From Sinonovacula constricta (lineage: Eukaryota; Mollusca; Bivalvia; Cardiida; Solecurtidae), in the NCBI GenBank assembly GCA_007844125.1, contig CM017567.1:5134808-5198807 (forward strand): 64,000 nt of DNA, read 5' to 3'. Position 1 is the first letter of the stretch. Every line of letters begins with the position of its first letter. The translations under genes and the position numbers were made by a program. This document shows, one piece after another, positions 35,130 to 48,895 of this stretch. The notes below the pieces were generated by a model, which was not told the DNA's origin, ran no database searches, and saw only the letters and a program-made list of their open reading frames with translations.

Positions 35130-37480
35130 TCGTTCAGCTGTCTTTACAGTTTACCCCCTGGTCGTTGGGTGTATTCGTTAATCCCGTAATGTGGCAGCCG
35201 ACATATGGTGCTAGGAAGTCATATTCATCATCATCTTTGTTGACAGACAGTCGTGAAGCGTCTATGACTGTTCTCATGTAGATTGTTTCACTGATTTTCT
35301 CCATTCTCTTCTTTGTTGTAACAGTTTAACCCAGGAATCCAACTTGATGTTTCTCCGCTTCAGGTTTCCCTTGATGGTATCGTTGTATCGAAGGCGTTGC
35401 CTGCCTCTTTTACTTTTCCATTTGGCAGCTATAGGACAGAATCTATTTTGGAAGTCTGTCCGTTGGCATTCTCATTATGTGTCCAGTCCATCGTAGGTTT
35501 TTTATAATCAGGAGGTCTTCCAATGAAGACAGTCCTATTTTGACCATCACTTCCTTGCTGGTCACCTTGTCATTTCAGTTTATTTTCAGTATCAATCTAG
35601 TTGGTGCATTAAGAAGGCATCAAGATTTTTCACTTGGCGTCTGTATTATGTCCAAGATTCAGCGCCACATAAGAGAGAAGATACCACAACTGCTCTTTAG
35701 ATTTACCTTTTACTTTCGTTGACAAGTGGTGGTTGTTCCGGAGTCTTTGGCGAAGTCTACCAAATGACGCACTAGCCTTTGCCATACTCTTTTGTAATTC
35801 AGCATCGATTCTACCATCCCATGTAATCGTGCTACTGAGGTAGGTGAATACTTGGACAGAGTTAAGTTTTATTCCGTCAACTGTTACATCCACTTTCTGG
35901 GTTTTTGGTGAGTTTGACTGGTGTAGAACGTCGGTCTTCTTTATGTTGATTTAAAGGCCAAACCTCTTTGGTGCCTCTGAGATGGCAGTCAAAATATGCT
36001 GAATTTGTTCTGGTGTGTGGGCAAGTAGTACACTGTCATCTGTAAATAGCAGTCCTCTGGCCAAGACGAGAATGCTTTTGTCCTTGCAATTGAAGTGTGC
36101 CACATTAAAGAGGTCAGCATCTTATCTCGACTGAAAATAGACACCATTATCTGAGGATTCTGGCAAGAAACCTGTCTGCAATTGATAAGAGAGAGATTCC
36201 TCTGCAGTTTACACAATCTGTTCTGTAACCTTCTTGAAGATGGTAACGATGTTGGCATCGTTCCATGCTTGCGGAAATTAGCCTTCATTCCATACCTTTT
36301 ATTTCAATTTGTGGAACTTGACAGTCATATTTGTACCTCCATTCTTCCATACTTCATCAGGAATTCCATCTCTAACTGGTGCTTTGCCATCTTTCAGACT
36401 ATAAATTGCTGTTATATTCTCTGTTTTCGTGGGTGTTTTGTCAAGGCAGGTGTTAACTGCGCGTTATGCTTCAATTGCTTCGGGGGAGATCTCTCCGGGG
36501 ACAGTGAGGAGCTGTTGGAAGTGTTCATTTCATCTTGCCAGAACTGTCTTGTTGTCTCAAAAGGTTTCCTGTCCATCTGCTGACTTCATTTGTACAGGTT
36601 CTTTAGTCTGGGGTCCCCAAACTCCCTTCAGTCCATTATAAAACCCCTTCAGGTCATTTCTATCGGCTGTTCTCAGTAATTCCTCTGATTTTCTGTCCCA
36701 CCGCGCTGTCTTAAGTGATATAGAGTGCTGTTGAAGTTGTCTGCAGGCATCTTTGTATGCTGAAGCAGTCGGTCTGGTACTATAGACTGCAGCACCTTCT
36801 GATGGGCTTGGTCCCTTTTATCCAGTAGATGGCGTAGTGCCTGGTCATCTAGGCTGAACTAGTCTTGGTGCCCTCGGGCTGGCTTGCTAAGAGTTGTCTT
36901 TGCTGTATAATAGACGACTTGTTGTAGGGCTGTCCAATCTTGTTTTGCAGAAGAGCCATGAACCTCTTCAAGTTTGCCGGTGGCTACGTTCATCGCTTCC
37001 AGTAGACTCTCCTTTCGGTCCGCTACTTTGACTTTGCTAGTGTTGATTTTGGAGGGCCTCTGGGGGACTTGATTGTTGTATTTATGTCGGTGAAAGGCAA
37101 TTTTTTATTTTGTGATGTCATGATTCTTTCGCTTATGTATTGTGGTGATTCTGTCAACCTTGAGACTATTTCCATTCTGACAGCAAAACATACACCAGCT
37201 TCCCCCGTTCTCCTGTCTGTCACTCCAGCAGAAGTTGTAGAACAGGTCACAGAGATTCCGTAAAGCTTGTCTCACACAGGGCAGCGATGTCTATCCCAAA
37301 CATAGCAATTGCCACAAGCGCAGTACTTCTTTCTGGTCTGTTTGCTTTAGCTCGGTTTTAGAAGCGTCCTAACATTCCACTGGGCAATTGTCAGGTCATT
37401 GGGTCGTCTTCCTAGTATACTTTTCACTGTCGACGGAAGATGGCATCGAGCAGCGCGGTCCGTGATCCAGGCGACGACCG
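35130..37480 (-). pseudogene. Decayed non-LTR retrotransposon (APE endonuclease + RT)
   Basis: Read on the minus strand, pieces of a LINE-type protein appear in the correct order but in different frames. Near 37290-37100 an endonuclease-like part reads IAMFGIDIAALCET, then GVCFAVRMEIVSRLTESPQY. Near 36400-36300 a linker reads DGIPDEVWKNGGTNMTVKFH. Near 36050 the RT catalytic motif reads LFTDDSVLLAHTPEQIQ (the F-DD box). At 35893-35700 it reads VQVFTYLSSTITWDGRIDAE. Near 35500-35340 the C-terminal part reads LRWTGHIMRMPTDRLPK, then RQRLRYNDTIK. The RT core between the linker and the DD motif is mostly missing, so a large internal deletion exists. This protein style matches elements often annotated as craniofacial-development-protein-2-like. 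No frame is long enough to be active. Confidence 0.75.
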
Positions 37481-37800
37481 ATCCGGTATGGAGATTTGTT
37501 GGTTCATCATTTCATGAAAACGGCTTGCAAGTTATTTGAAATACTGGTAGCTTTTGCAAGTTACTAGCAGCACCCTCGGGGGAGGTAATAGCTGTTCTAC
37601 ACCGGCAAGAACACGTCAAGACAGGTGTAGGCTTCTAGTCCCTGCAGATGAGGGCCGGAATAGGACGGGGTTCTTCAACCGCCCTGGGCCTCCACTTTGG
37701 CCTGATTGTCTGTCACGGTTGACCCCATTAGCCTTCAAGTTCTAACAAGAACCTTTCTGCAAGGCAGCGGAAGACTATGCAGGGTAAGGGCGTCCATTTT
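37481..37800 (-). other. GC-rich 5' flank of the retrotransposon remnant
   Basis: This segment, upstream of the retrotransposon coding remnant on its own strand, is GC-richer than its surroundings (for example around 37560-37700). It may be the element's 5' untranslated region or another repeat. Its open frames have no recognised domain. Confidence 0.35.
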
Positions 37801-37919
37801 TCCTACGGTATGTCATACACACGCATACCAAAAAGTCATATTACTTTCTCAAATAATCCTCTGAGGTACCCATTTATAGACCTGATTGGAGTGGAACAAT
37901 TCGAGGTAAATTTCTTGCT

Positions 37920-38010
37920 CAATGCAATTAGCGTCAAACTGGCCGGGTTCGAACCAAGGACCCCGTGATCCAGAGTCGCGCGTCCTACTACTGGACAATT
38001 CTTCTCCTCA
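37920..38010 (-). mobile_element. tRNA-like SINE head, minus strand
   Basis: On the minus strand, a box-A-like AGTAGTAGGACGCGCGACTC is followed by box B, TGGTTCGAACCC, then GGCC. This is the internal promoter layout of a tRNA-derived repeat. A conserved body was not identified, so it is probably a truncated copy of a different SINE from the one at 3498. Confidence 0.5.
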
Positions 38011-38069
38011 ATATGCATTCTGATGACATTGGATAGGTGTCGATTAAATAGACCCCTTAGCTGTAACAC

Positions 38070-40505
38070 TGACTAATATGACCAATGTTGACGACAAAAT
38101 GTAAACGCAACAATGCTTAAACATCGTGGTATATAGAAATAGGTAAGTAAACGTTTCTAATGGTTGCTATATTTTAATTAGAGTTACTAATTTTTATTCT
38201 GACTTAATACTATCTAGCGGATATGAGCTCAAAACCTGTAGTATATAAATGAAAATGTGTACCTACTAATTTATGACTTTTTATAATAAAGCAGGTGTGT
38301 TCATTTAGTAATCCGGATGTTATGTCCTAAAATCATTTTTGGCCGAGGCGGCATAGTTTTACTCATGGATCCTTGACTTATCTAGAGGTTAATTGCCGAA
38401 ATACGACCTTAGCTTCCATAAAAGAGCTTTTAATTAATAGCATTGCGTAAATAAATGTTATGAGACAAATTTATATTATCAGATTAAATGAAAATATTTA
38501 CGTTAAGATCACAGATATAATTTTAAGCATGGCTTTTGTGTTAAAAGATTTAAATTCTATTTTAGTTTCAAGACATTAAGCCTGGTGCAAAACAAACACT
38601 GACATAATTGTGTCAAAAGATATTTGTCCAAACACTGAAATACAATAGACAAAATGGATTACACATTTCTGATGCAGCTATGGATTGTCTATGGTCATTT
38701 AAATACAACTGGTGATTGTTAAGCTTGCCAAACAAATCAAAAACCTGCTTGGTACTAATCATACACAGATATCAGAAAATGGGTACTTTTGTGATATTAA
38801 GAAATTAAGACAAAGACCAAGGAATACCACGAGCAACTGAGACATACATGTAGACACACTGTTTGACAACATGATAATCTGTTGTCATGCCAGCCAAACG
38901 TGCCATCTCTTATTTATTTATGTTTTTCTTGTCCGCATCGTGTCTGTAACTTGATTTGCTGCTGAAGGAGCCATTCGATGAATAGAACATGAACAAATTT
39001 ACGCAAGAGAATTGGCAAATCCCCGAGAACATATTGTTCACTGGCCAATATATATTTGTTTAAAGACAATGTTCGTTAAGACTTATTTTGAATAAATAAG
39101 AACATACAACATGTAATAATAAACTGTAGCATAGAACTTAAGGGCATGCTCAATTATATATATGTGTGCTAGCGATTGCTACTCTGGCATACACATGTCA
39201 TCCTAACGTGAATGGTACATAACATGTTCTAAGGCCATTGTGCGTGTTTTGTATATTCATACTTAGTTAAGAACTCAATGAAATATGAGGCATTTTTTCA
39301 CTATACGCGCACTGCAGTGTATTTAGTGGAAACACCAGCAAAAACTATATTTACATTGGACAATGGGGCAATTCGAGAAGCTATCTAAAAAATGCGACTT
39401 TTTTTCGGCATGAACACCTTTGAAAAAGTACTTGATCAAGTAACAGCATGCGTGATTGTTTAAGAATATTTCGATGCGATACTTAGATTAATAGCAAAAA
39501 ACAATGTCATCTATTTATTAGACGCTGACACGGAATTGTGATGTCAAATTGTGAATGATCATCATCCATTTCCGGTTCACTAAAAGATAGCAATGGCAGA
39601 TCAATCTTGCATCCATAAATCATAGTGTCCTTTTAAATCCATTATATTTCTCTCATGTGGGTTATGTGTCTAGGATTTCCCATTTACTTACAAATAGATG
39701 CAAATGAATTAGTTCCTGCTTTGTATGTGGAAAATACATTTGTTTCATTTGAAAGAAATTTAAATGATGTAACACTACTTTCTAACTTGAACTATCATCA
39801 TTTCTGCAATACAATTGATGATATCGCCGATTCGAATTGTTGGATTATTTTTTTGATACACATATTGAAACCAACATTAGCTCCCTAGTGACAACATTCA
39901 GAAGAGACTTTAAGGCTTTAATGGTTATCATTTCTTCACTATTTAATAATATTAGATGAGCTCTCGTCGAACATACTTTTAGTAACCAGTCAGATCATTT
40001 ATACATAATGCTGCAAAATTAGTTATCCTGATTTAATATTTATCCGATTACCAATTGTTCAGAATGAGTGTGCTGTTGTTTGTAAATAATTGGCCATGTC
40101 ACGAAATGATAGTCGAAATCTGTCTCAATCAGTGTAATATCATGTAGAACTGGTGATATTGGTGATGATGTTAATTAGTGTCCTGTTTAATAATGTAATT
40201 GATCCAATTTATGTAATTTATCAAAATCTAAACAAACCCGTAAACGTCATTATTGCAACAAATATTTATAAACAAATACTCATTGCGAATTGTGTTAGTT
40301 ATTTTATAGACAGACCGGTTGTTGTTTTGTTGTTTTAATTTTCATTCTTATTTAAACTCCAAGAAATATGAAGTAACTGTTTTACGGAAATATTACGTAG
40401 GTGAATTATGAGAATAATTTAAGTAAATTAGAGTTTATATAAAATATGATGATAATTATTATTATTATTATTATTAAATTAGTAGTAGTAGTAGTAGTAG
40501 TAGTT

Positions 40506-40550
<45 letters not shown>

Positions 40551-42330
40551 GTATTGTTATTATTATAATTACTATTATTATTATTATTGTTTTATGTTAA
40601 TACAAAATTACGGCGTGAGTGTAATAAAATGCACGTAAGCTATTATACAAGTTTATAAAAACAAATCTGACCGGGCAAGACTGAAAATTGCTTCTACAGA
40701 TTTGATCGTCAGTCAAATATATCATGTCGAATACGACGGTTCATAATACGTTTTTCTATGTCCGCTTACCAAATTATTCTGTAATAAATATTTCCTAACG
40801 CAAATGAATATTTGGTGTATGATTAATTTTCAGATCAAATAGTGAGATGTCTCATGACTAACACGGCAATAAGTCAAGACTAGAGTTATTACGCAACGCG
40901 CCCTCGCTTAAAATGCAATAAATACAATGACTTAGATGCATACAATAAACTAACTTAATCTAGTTATGACCTCTATACTAAACACTATTTCACTCGAAAT
41001 TCTGAGTGTCTGTAATTCAGGACGTTGCGTAAGTTTTAAATGTTTTTTTCTAGTGGTGTTTCATTTCTTAAACTCAGGTAAATGTTTAAGTTTAAGGTGT
41101 AAAAACATATTCGAAAACAAATTGTTCGCAGTAAAATACTTAATTAAAGGTCTTGTCAATATTCACGAGAGTATTACTGATAAAATAACAGAAAATTAAC
41201 TGTTAAAAACTCCAAACGTTACAATTTAAATCAATTCGTTGTTTTGATACGGATAACATATTATATCTTGCCAGTAAAAAGTCATTGAAAAGTCAATTGA
41301 CTTAGAATATCGTTGACGCACACCATAAGTCTCTCTACATAGAAAAGGTCTGGTTCCGCATTAAATATAACAATGGGAGTATTTAAATGGTTGACGCACA
41401 AGATGGTTAAATATTGTTTTGTGTTTTGTCTTGTCGCGGTAATACCGCACCAATATAAGTATGGTCAAGTATGGTCACATTGGTGACATTGGTGACAACC
41501 AGCTGATTTATGGTAGAGAACTTAAACGGACAAACCACCGGCACACTGAATGTAAACTGAAAGACCGCCTCACATTAAAGCAGCTGCCATTAGATTAATG
41601 TTTAATGTGTCAAATAAATATTACATTTGTATTTTGTTCGAAGCTAACCAATGGGTGGTAAAATTCGAAACAAGCAGACGGTCGTAGCATGTTCTAATGT
41701 TGAAATGATAATATATGTATATCTGAGTGCAGACATTGAAACAACGAGCTGTCCTATTAAAGGCCATCTGAATATATAGGTGTGTGTGTGGGGGGGGGGG
41801 GGTATGACCATATTAAAGTTTTTTCTATGCCTCTGCCGAGGTTGTGCCCGTTACAAGTTACAAAATATTAATGTATTTTAAATCTGTGAACGGTTTGTGG
41901 GTATGTGTGGTATCAGATTACATGACAATAATTTTGAATGAATTGGGCGTTACAACCGCCCATCCTATAGAAGTATTTGAAACAGAATTGTCTTTGTTCC
42001 GATTTTATTCCTCATCTTCCAAAAAAAGTTTTCCAACAGAAAATTGACCGAGACATTTAAATTTATTTAGTTATAATCAGCGCGTATGTAGTAAAACCTT
42101 TGTTACATGTATTTTTTATTGTTGATGTTTAGGAGGGCAAACGTTGTTGATATTTGTTCCAACATAAACAAACTCATATAAATACTCTGTCGTACCATTT
42201 TATATATCTCAATTCTCTTAAAAATTATTTGCATTTATTGTATGCCTTATCTCAATCTTAGAAGTGATGTGTAGAATATAAATTCAAATAAAATCCATGA
42301 ACATATAAATAGAAAATTAAAGTTACTAAG
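38070..42330. other. AT-rich non-coding DNA, no gene seen
   Basis: No supported gene. A compound trinucleotide microsatellite lies at about 40455-40590, and a G run at about 41789-41801. Confidence 0.5.
40455..40590. repeat. Compound (TTA)n-(TAG)n microsatellite
   Basis: (ATT)n is followed by (TAG)n with few interruptions, then again (ATT)n-like sequence. Confidence 0.95.
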
Positions 42331-42339
42331 GCAAAAAGC

Positions 42340-44960
42340 TCTTTCCACAACATTGTCATTTCAAGGGTAAGTTACAAATGCGTAAGCTAAATGAACACGT
42401 TCACAGCATGTTGATTACTGTCGTTAGCAAAATAAAATAAATGGGTATGTGTTAAAACGTAAAACACAACACACACTGACAATATTTTCAATCCGAGCAA
42501 CGCTCAACTATGTTAGAAGACAATGATATCAGATTTTAGGTTTTGATCAGGTCTCGATCAGGCTCTGTGCTATATAACCTTAGGCATATAATCACAAGTG
42601 TATAAGGTACCGTCCCTAACATAATTATCTATATTTTCATTATTGTGTTTATTGAACCAATAACATGATTTGCTGGAGAAGAAGCCGTTTCTTTCTTCCA
42701 TTGGCATTATTGTAAAAATGTATAAGTATGATTTTTACTGATGTAATGTTGATCAAAACCTTGATTAATATTAGCCTGTTCTTTCCTTGGCAAATTTATA
42801 AGTTTCTAGATCCATAAAAGATATAAATGTTATGCAGCCTATTCGATTCAGGAGCACGAGTAAGCTTCAACTCTATTGAACCAACCAAAATAGATTATCA
42901 TCTTACGTATGTACGTAATGTTTAAAGAAACCGTGATTTAGCTCATATATTGGCTCTCTCCCTCTATTTGAGAAGTAGATGCAATTCTTGGCTTCAAACC
43001 AAAGATCATCTGAAAATCCTTCATGCGTGTTTGTGAAAGTTTTTTTTTCAACTGCTCTTTGATGAATCTATCATAAACAAATATAATACGATATTTCGTT
43101 CAAAGGTGAATATGTGCATTTTTGATTGCAATGTTTTATGAACATTTCTTATAGTTGAAGTGACAAGACATATCTGAAGCATTGATTGATGAGCCTATAG
43201 TGAACTTAGCATATATGATTGATGCGTTTTGGCTGTGTATATCTAGTGAACGGTTTTCAATAGACATTTAATATTTGTGTTTGTTAAATCATATTGCTGT
43301 TTCTTAAGTTTCTTTCAGCAATTCATACAGTAGACAATTGAAAATTTTGAGTCTAGCGAATCTCTTCAATAACAAACTGTATTAAGATTATATTCTTCAG
43401 CAAATGGATTTTAAGAACATGTGTTGTTTTGTAGGATGTCAGATAAAATTTTGTTTACGCGACTACACAAATTGTCGACATTCTGAAGTAGACTTTTCGG
43501 TCTGCAATGCCAGTTTATAAATAAAAATATATATAATATTTACACAATTATTGTGTATTTTCGTCGTTTACATGTGGAAAAAAGTAGTCCACAATTTGTT
43601 CAGATGAATTTACAGTAAATTATGATGTTTATTTCCCCATTTCCTTATATCATTTTAATACGGTGTTGCTATTTGTAATTTATTTAGACAGTCGATCTGT
43701 TACGGCCATTTCCGTCATAGCAAATAAGAATATGACAAAGTCCTATGAGCATTGCAACAAATCCCAATATTTGAAAAGACGCAGGACAAAAATATTTACG
43801 TGCAAGCCAAATGCAAAAGTAAGAATAAACATGTGATAAGTAATTTAACAAAAAGAGCAAACCTGCCAGTTACCGCATTTGAACGGCCAGTTGGCAATAC
43901 TGACTGACTGAGGTGATTAAACCTGTTTTACAGAGCTCTAACTTCACATTTCCGGGTTGGTTTCTCAAATCCAAGCAATGAAAAGAACACCGATCTCTCC
44001 GAATAAAAAATCCAAACGCTGACGTTTTCTTTGTTAGGTTATGACGAAAGATGTCATTGAAAATAATGTTAACATAGTGTATAAAAGAGAGAGGGGGGTA
44101 TTACTTCGATTGGAAGAACTACACAATAAATTATGATTGTAAATAGAATTAACATTTTGCGTAAAGAAAAAATGACCAGAGAACAGTAAATGGCTTCAGC
44201 ATCCTGTTCATGAGAAGATGAAATTGAGGAACCCAAGTCCAATGTCCATTAATGGAAATACACGAAACAATCCTTAAAGGATTAATTAAATGACAACATA
44301 GATTACATGCACGGGTAGATTTTTTACGACCGCCACAGAACAAAAGTAATATTGTTGTGATCATGAATAAGAATACGTGACAAAGTCCAATGTGCATTGC
44401 AACATATAAAGCAAAGTCGCACATATTTTAATTGACTCTGTTATTTTAATAAGGGCCTTCATGAAGTTAAAATATGGACATAATAAATGTATTTTATTTA
44501 CCTCTAACCTTTTGACAGAACAATGAGCCTTTTTAAATAATTTGAACAACGATAAAAGTTATGTCTGTTGATGTTCGACTGGCGTTGGAAACACAACTGA
44601 TTGGCTCCTTGATGTCTATTGCCAATGTCTATTTCTCTTGCGCAGATATTTATGGGCATTGCTGTCTGACACAAGTCAAAATTTCAGCCCTTGCCAGAAG
44701 TTTTAACTGTGCTTGTCTTATGTGAAGTAAAAACCATTGAAATGGTCATTACGCAAATAAAACATAATACCAATAAGCGGAAAATATGTTGATGTTATTT
44801 TATCTCTGCTAAGAATATGGCGGTTCTGAACAAAAATTAAACTCTAAATGAGTTATTTATACTTTTACTACTGATCGATTTCAATGTTTATCATATCGCC
44901 CTAGTCAACAATGGACCGTTTTAAACTCAGAGTTATACTCAATCTGAAATCAATTCAACA
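42340..44960. repeat. Long diverged repeat block, copy 1
   Basis: The first part (about 42340-43080) resembles 55190-55990: for example ACCGTCCCTAACATAATTAT...TTTTCATTATTGTGTTTATTGAA against ACCGTTCCTAATATAATTGT...TTTTCATTATTGTGTGTATTGAA. The second part (about 43400-44960) resembles 61590-62560: TTGATGTCTATTGC...GGTCATTACGCAAAT and CATATCGCC occur in the same order. No coding sequence is recognised. The block could be a long transposable element or an old segmental duplication. Confidence 0.6.
43725..44035 (+). repeat. Dispersed repeat family R1, copy
   Basis: Shared landmarks are AATAAGAATATGACAAAGTCC, CAGTTACCGCATTTGAACGG, a TTGGCAATACTGACTGAC-type motif, then TTAAACCTGTTTTACAGAGC and a CACATTTCCGGGTT end. 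The same order occurs at 48256-48640 and 54590-54900, and inverted at 50812-51010 and 63355-63600. It has no coding capacity. Confidence 0.6.
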
Positions 44961-47900
44961 GTTCTGCACATTTATATGATACCAGTGAATAGATAACTAC
45001 AGTTTTCCTGCTTGAGAAACAGACTTCTTGTCTGCCCTAATTATAGCAATATTTCATCAGCAAATCACCCGTTATTACAAGAGTGTGTAGTATAAAAGAA
45101 CAATATTATTTATTTTAGATATATAAATGGAAAAGAGACGGAATTGCCTACACAAGTCACGGAGAGCAAATCTCTATAATTTGTTTTCGATCAGCTAATA
45201 TTTTTGTAACAATTTGATTTATAACTCTGTAGCTAGCTGTTCTAATATGTTCTAATATATAAATATACACTTCTTGCCTCAAAAACACAGTATGGGCATT
45301 ATTGTTCATAACTACGTCGTCAATACATTCTCATTATATGACGCCATTACTTAGATGTACGTTTACGTGGTAAACTGGACTGTTTTGTTTCATATAGACA
45401 TGTTTTCTTTCTACAGCTGTATTTGAGAAAATAATGCAATTTTATAGCTATGCATGCCGGTTAAAGTCACCAGTCGGAGTTGTTTGCCGACTAACCGTTC
45501 CAAGGCGTTGACAATGCTTTAGTTAATACAATGTTTCTTATAAGTCTTTGTCACTTGTCAGCATCCCAGTCGTCATGTTTTGCCGTCTATTTTAAGCGGC
45601 ATCTCTTTTTCTTTTTTTTTAATGTAATGAATCGAATCAGTTCAATGTATGATTCATGTTAACATATAACTTGTATATATGTATTTTGTCTGGTGCAAGT
45701 TCAAACTTTAATATAGGTTGTGATTCTAATAGGAACTTGTTATGATATCCTGTGAGGTTCTCCGTCATGGTACATAAAATCCTGTGTACAAGGATTCATT
45801 GAATAATCATATCTACTTTTGCTCTGTCTGGCCCACATGTAAACTAAAAGTTAGAAATACATGTTTAAAGTTAAAAGAAGACAAACAAAAACATAATCGT
45901 TGATTTTAAGCTCACTTGTTTATAAAAAGCAAATATTACTAAATCACAATAGCCCGTCAAACTTTTCAAATTTTAGTTCATCGGTTAACATCAATATTTA
46001 TTGTATAATCTGACCAGGAGGACATAAGTAAATAAGAAAAAGTCCTAATAAAATTACGACAGATATTTAAATCTAAACTACCTCTAGACAAAGGCAAACA
46101 GAAATGTTATGCATACACATGTAACTGTGTTCTATGTACGCTTGTGCGTTATATCAAAACTGCATAAACCTGAAGTAGAACCACTTAGGTGTATCCCTTT
46201 TTTAAATCTGGAAGTGAATTTTGCAAGATCGATAACCAAGAAGTATATAATAAACCGCATTTTTAAGCTATATGTAAATTAAATACACATTTTAGCTTAC
46301 TCAAAAGCCACTCGAGGAAAATAATAAAGGGTAAAAGGCTAGACTAGCGTTTCAGACAGACTTTAGAATTGACAAAGGGAGATATCTCTCAAGAGCAATA
46401 TTTATTTTGAATGGGCTGCTAACATAGATTTATCACCTATGGTGCACCAGGCTTGTATCAGATATGATAATATACTCAATGGTATGGTCGGAAAGGGTTC
46501 CATAGGGGAACAATATGACTGTATGGTTCCATACAAGTTTCGTATTGCATTAAAGGTAATGTGTCAGGGCTGATTTGCCATAGTGGTAATGCTTTGTAGT
46601 ACACATAGAATGTTTACATATCTAACCGAAGATAACCGCTACATGTGACAAAATAGGGTCTGTATGCTCGAAGATTGTCATTCTTTTATGGTATTGTACA
46701 GGTCAGAAATGTCAATAGATACGTCAATGGTTAATCTTGGTTAATCTGTTGTTGTTTTTTAATACTGTTAAAGACTTTTAATAATATGTGTTAATTGCTC
46801 ATTGTCTAGCGCCGAAGTGCATACAGCCGACTTAATTGAATGACAGAGTTTATGAGAACATTGTTGTCAGACATGAGGACTTAGAACTGTACAGCTATGC
46901 AGACCTTTCCATTACTAGCGAAAAGTCATTTACTTAAGCAAACAGCATAAAAAATAATGACCACATTGTATGACAATTTCGATTGCTATCTTCTTAAGTA
47001 GCTGAATCTGAACGGTATGTGCAATACGACAAAGGTCTAATAATTTCAGAGAATCAAATAATACCGATTTACCGATTGGACGTTTTAAATATATATTCAA
47101 CTTATTTTCGCTATTTCTAACTTAAATATAAATCATCTGAAATTGTCAAATAAGCTTCATTGTCAAATAATAACTGTATGTTAAGTCAATGTATCCAAAG
47201 AATATGAGCTTAATTTATTACTTTTTGTTACATGTTTACCGAAAACTCCTCGAATCATGGAGGATTCTGAATTGAAAGGAATGCCGTCACAAGCTGGATA
47301 ACTTTGACCGAAAAGCTAAAGCGGTCTGATGACATTTTCAGAAATTATTATTTTAGCTGTGGGTTGCGAAATACAAAATACATTATATGTTCGTCGCTTC
47401 ATGTTTGATGCACAGATTGCTTTCAGTATATATAGGTCACAAGAACCAAACATTTACATTTACAAAGACGTTATTCTTAAGAACGCCGTTTGGGTATAGG
47501 CGAAAGAATTATTCGACAGTAAAGATCTTTTTGTACTTTTTGTTGCAGAACTCGGTGTTAATTATGACAACCTGACACAAACAAGCAAAGGGATAGCTAA
47601 ATAGCGGCATGTCTGGAAAATCGTAAGTTTACGGTGGGATCAGAATAACGCCGAGTAGGATCAAAAATTATCCTGGTGTTCATACAAATGTGAGCAGATT
47701 TAATAATAGTAACACTGTGCTAGTTTTATATCTATCTTTCAAGCTTTGGTAAGTATTAAGCCTAACACGACAAATATTTTTAGGCGTATGTAATAAATGT
47801 TTACCAAGTACTGTAAGAGCATAACATCATGCTGTTACAGGCTTATTCTAGCAGAAAATGGTAGGTCCCTTGTATATGTATTATATATGATTCTAACTAA

Positions 47901-48255
47901 TAAGTTACATATTCCCAAACAAATTTTTAGAAGAAAAGTAACAGTAAAATCATACTTACCTTTAAATTTTAATAAAAAATATTTATAATAAATTTAAGAT
48001 TCGTTCAAACAACACAATACCATGTTATACATCCATCTATTTAGTTCAAGAGTGTGACATATGTATGCATGATAAGATAGGGAGCCTGATCCGGCTAACA
48101 AGCCGGTAATACGGTAATACATAAAATATGCCAAGTGTCCCTGTGTCATTTACATGTACCATACACTCTCAATGGTAAGGGGAATGCAATGAGCCACTTT
48201 ATCATTACGAGCCACGTGTAAATTATAGGAAGTTCCAAAAATGAATTCTACCATA

Positions 48256-48640
48256 GAATAGGTAAATAAGAAAAGGTCCTATCAAAACTCCAACAGATAT
48301 TTAAATTTTATCCACCAGTAGACAAAGGCAAACACGGTAAATGCAAATGTGAAAAACAAACAAACACAGAGACGAGACATAACACACATAAAGAAAAACC
48401 ATCAGTTACCGCCTTGGAACGGTCAGTCGGCAAAAGGGCCAACTGGGGTGCTTAAACCTGGTTTGTAGAGCGCTCCCAACCTCGCACTTCCTGAAGGTTT
48501 TTCTAGCAAACAAACAGTGTAAATAACAACATCCCGTCAAAGCGAAACAACTAACAGTAAGCACCTGCATCGGCAGTTAAAACAAATACAATGCACTTAT
48601 ATACATACATTACAACTAGCAACAAAATAAAGTATAAACA
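48256..48640 (+). repeat. Dispersed repeat family R1, copy
   Basis: The copy runs from AATAAGAAAAGGTCCTATCA through CAGTTACCGCCTTGGAACGG, TCAGTCGGCAAAAGGGCC, TTAAACCTGGTTTGTAGAGC and GCACTTCCTGAAGG to AACAGTAAGCACCTGCATCG. The copy at 54590-54900 shares this last motif, so the family extends at least 380 bp. Confidence 0.65.
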
Positions 48641-48721
48641 TATGTACAGTATGTACAGTAGATAAAATCCTCGGCAACGTTAAAACAAAAATCCCAAACG
48701 AGAGATCTGTTTGAAATTAAA

Positions 48722-48895
48722 CAGCCCATGCGCTGATATATTATAAGATATTATAGGAGCAAATAAAACAGCCCAAGCGCTGATATATTATAAGATATTA
48801 TAAGAACAAATAAAGCAGCCCAAGCGCTGATATATTATAAGAACAAATAAATAAAACAGCCCAAGCGCTGATATATAACAAGATCAATTTAAATA
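48722..48895. repeat. ~47-bp tandem repeat
   Basis: Four copies of a unit starting CAGCCCAAGCGCTGATATAT at 48722, 48769, 48816 and 48858. A related single unit (AAACAGTCCAAGCAATGACG) follows the R1 copy at about 55028, so this belongs to the distal part of family R1, amplified here. Confidence 0.85.
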
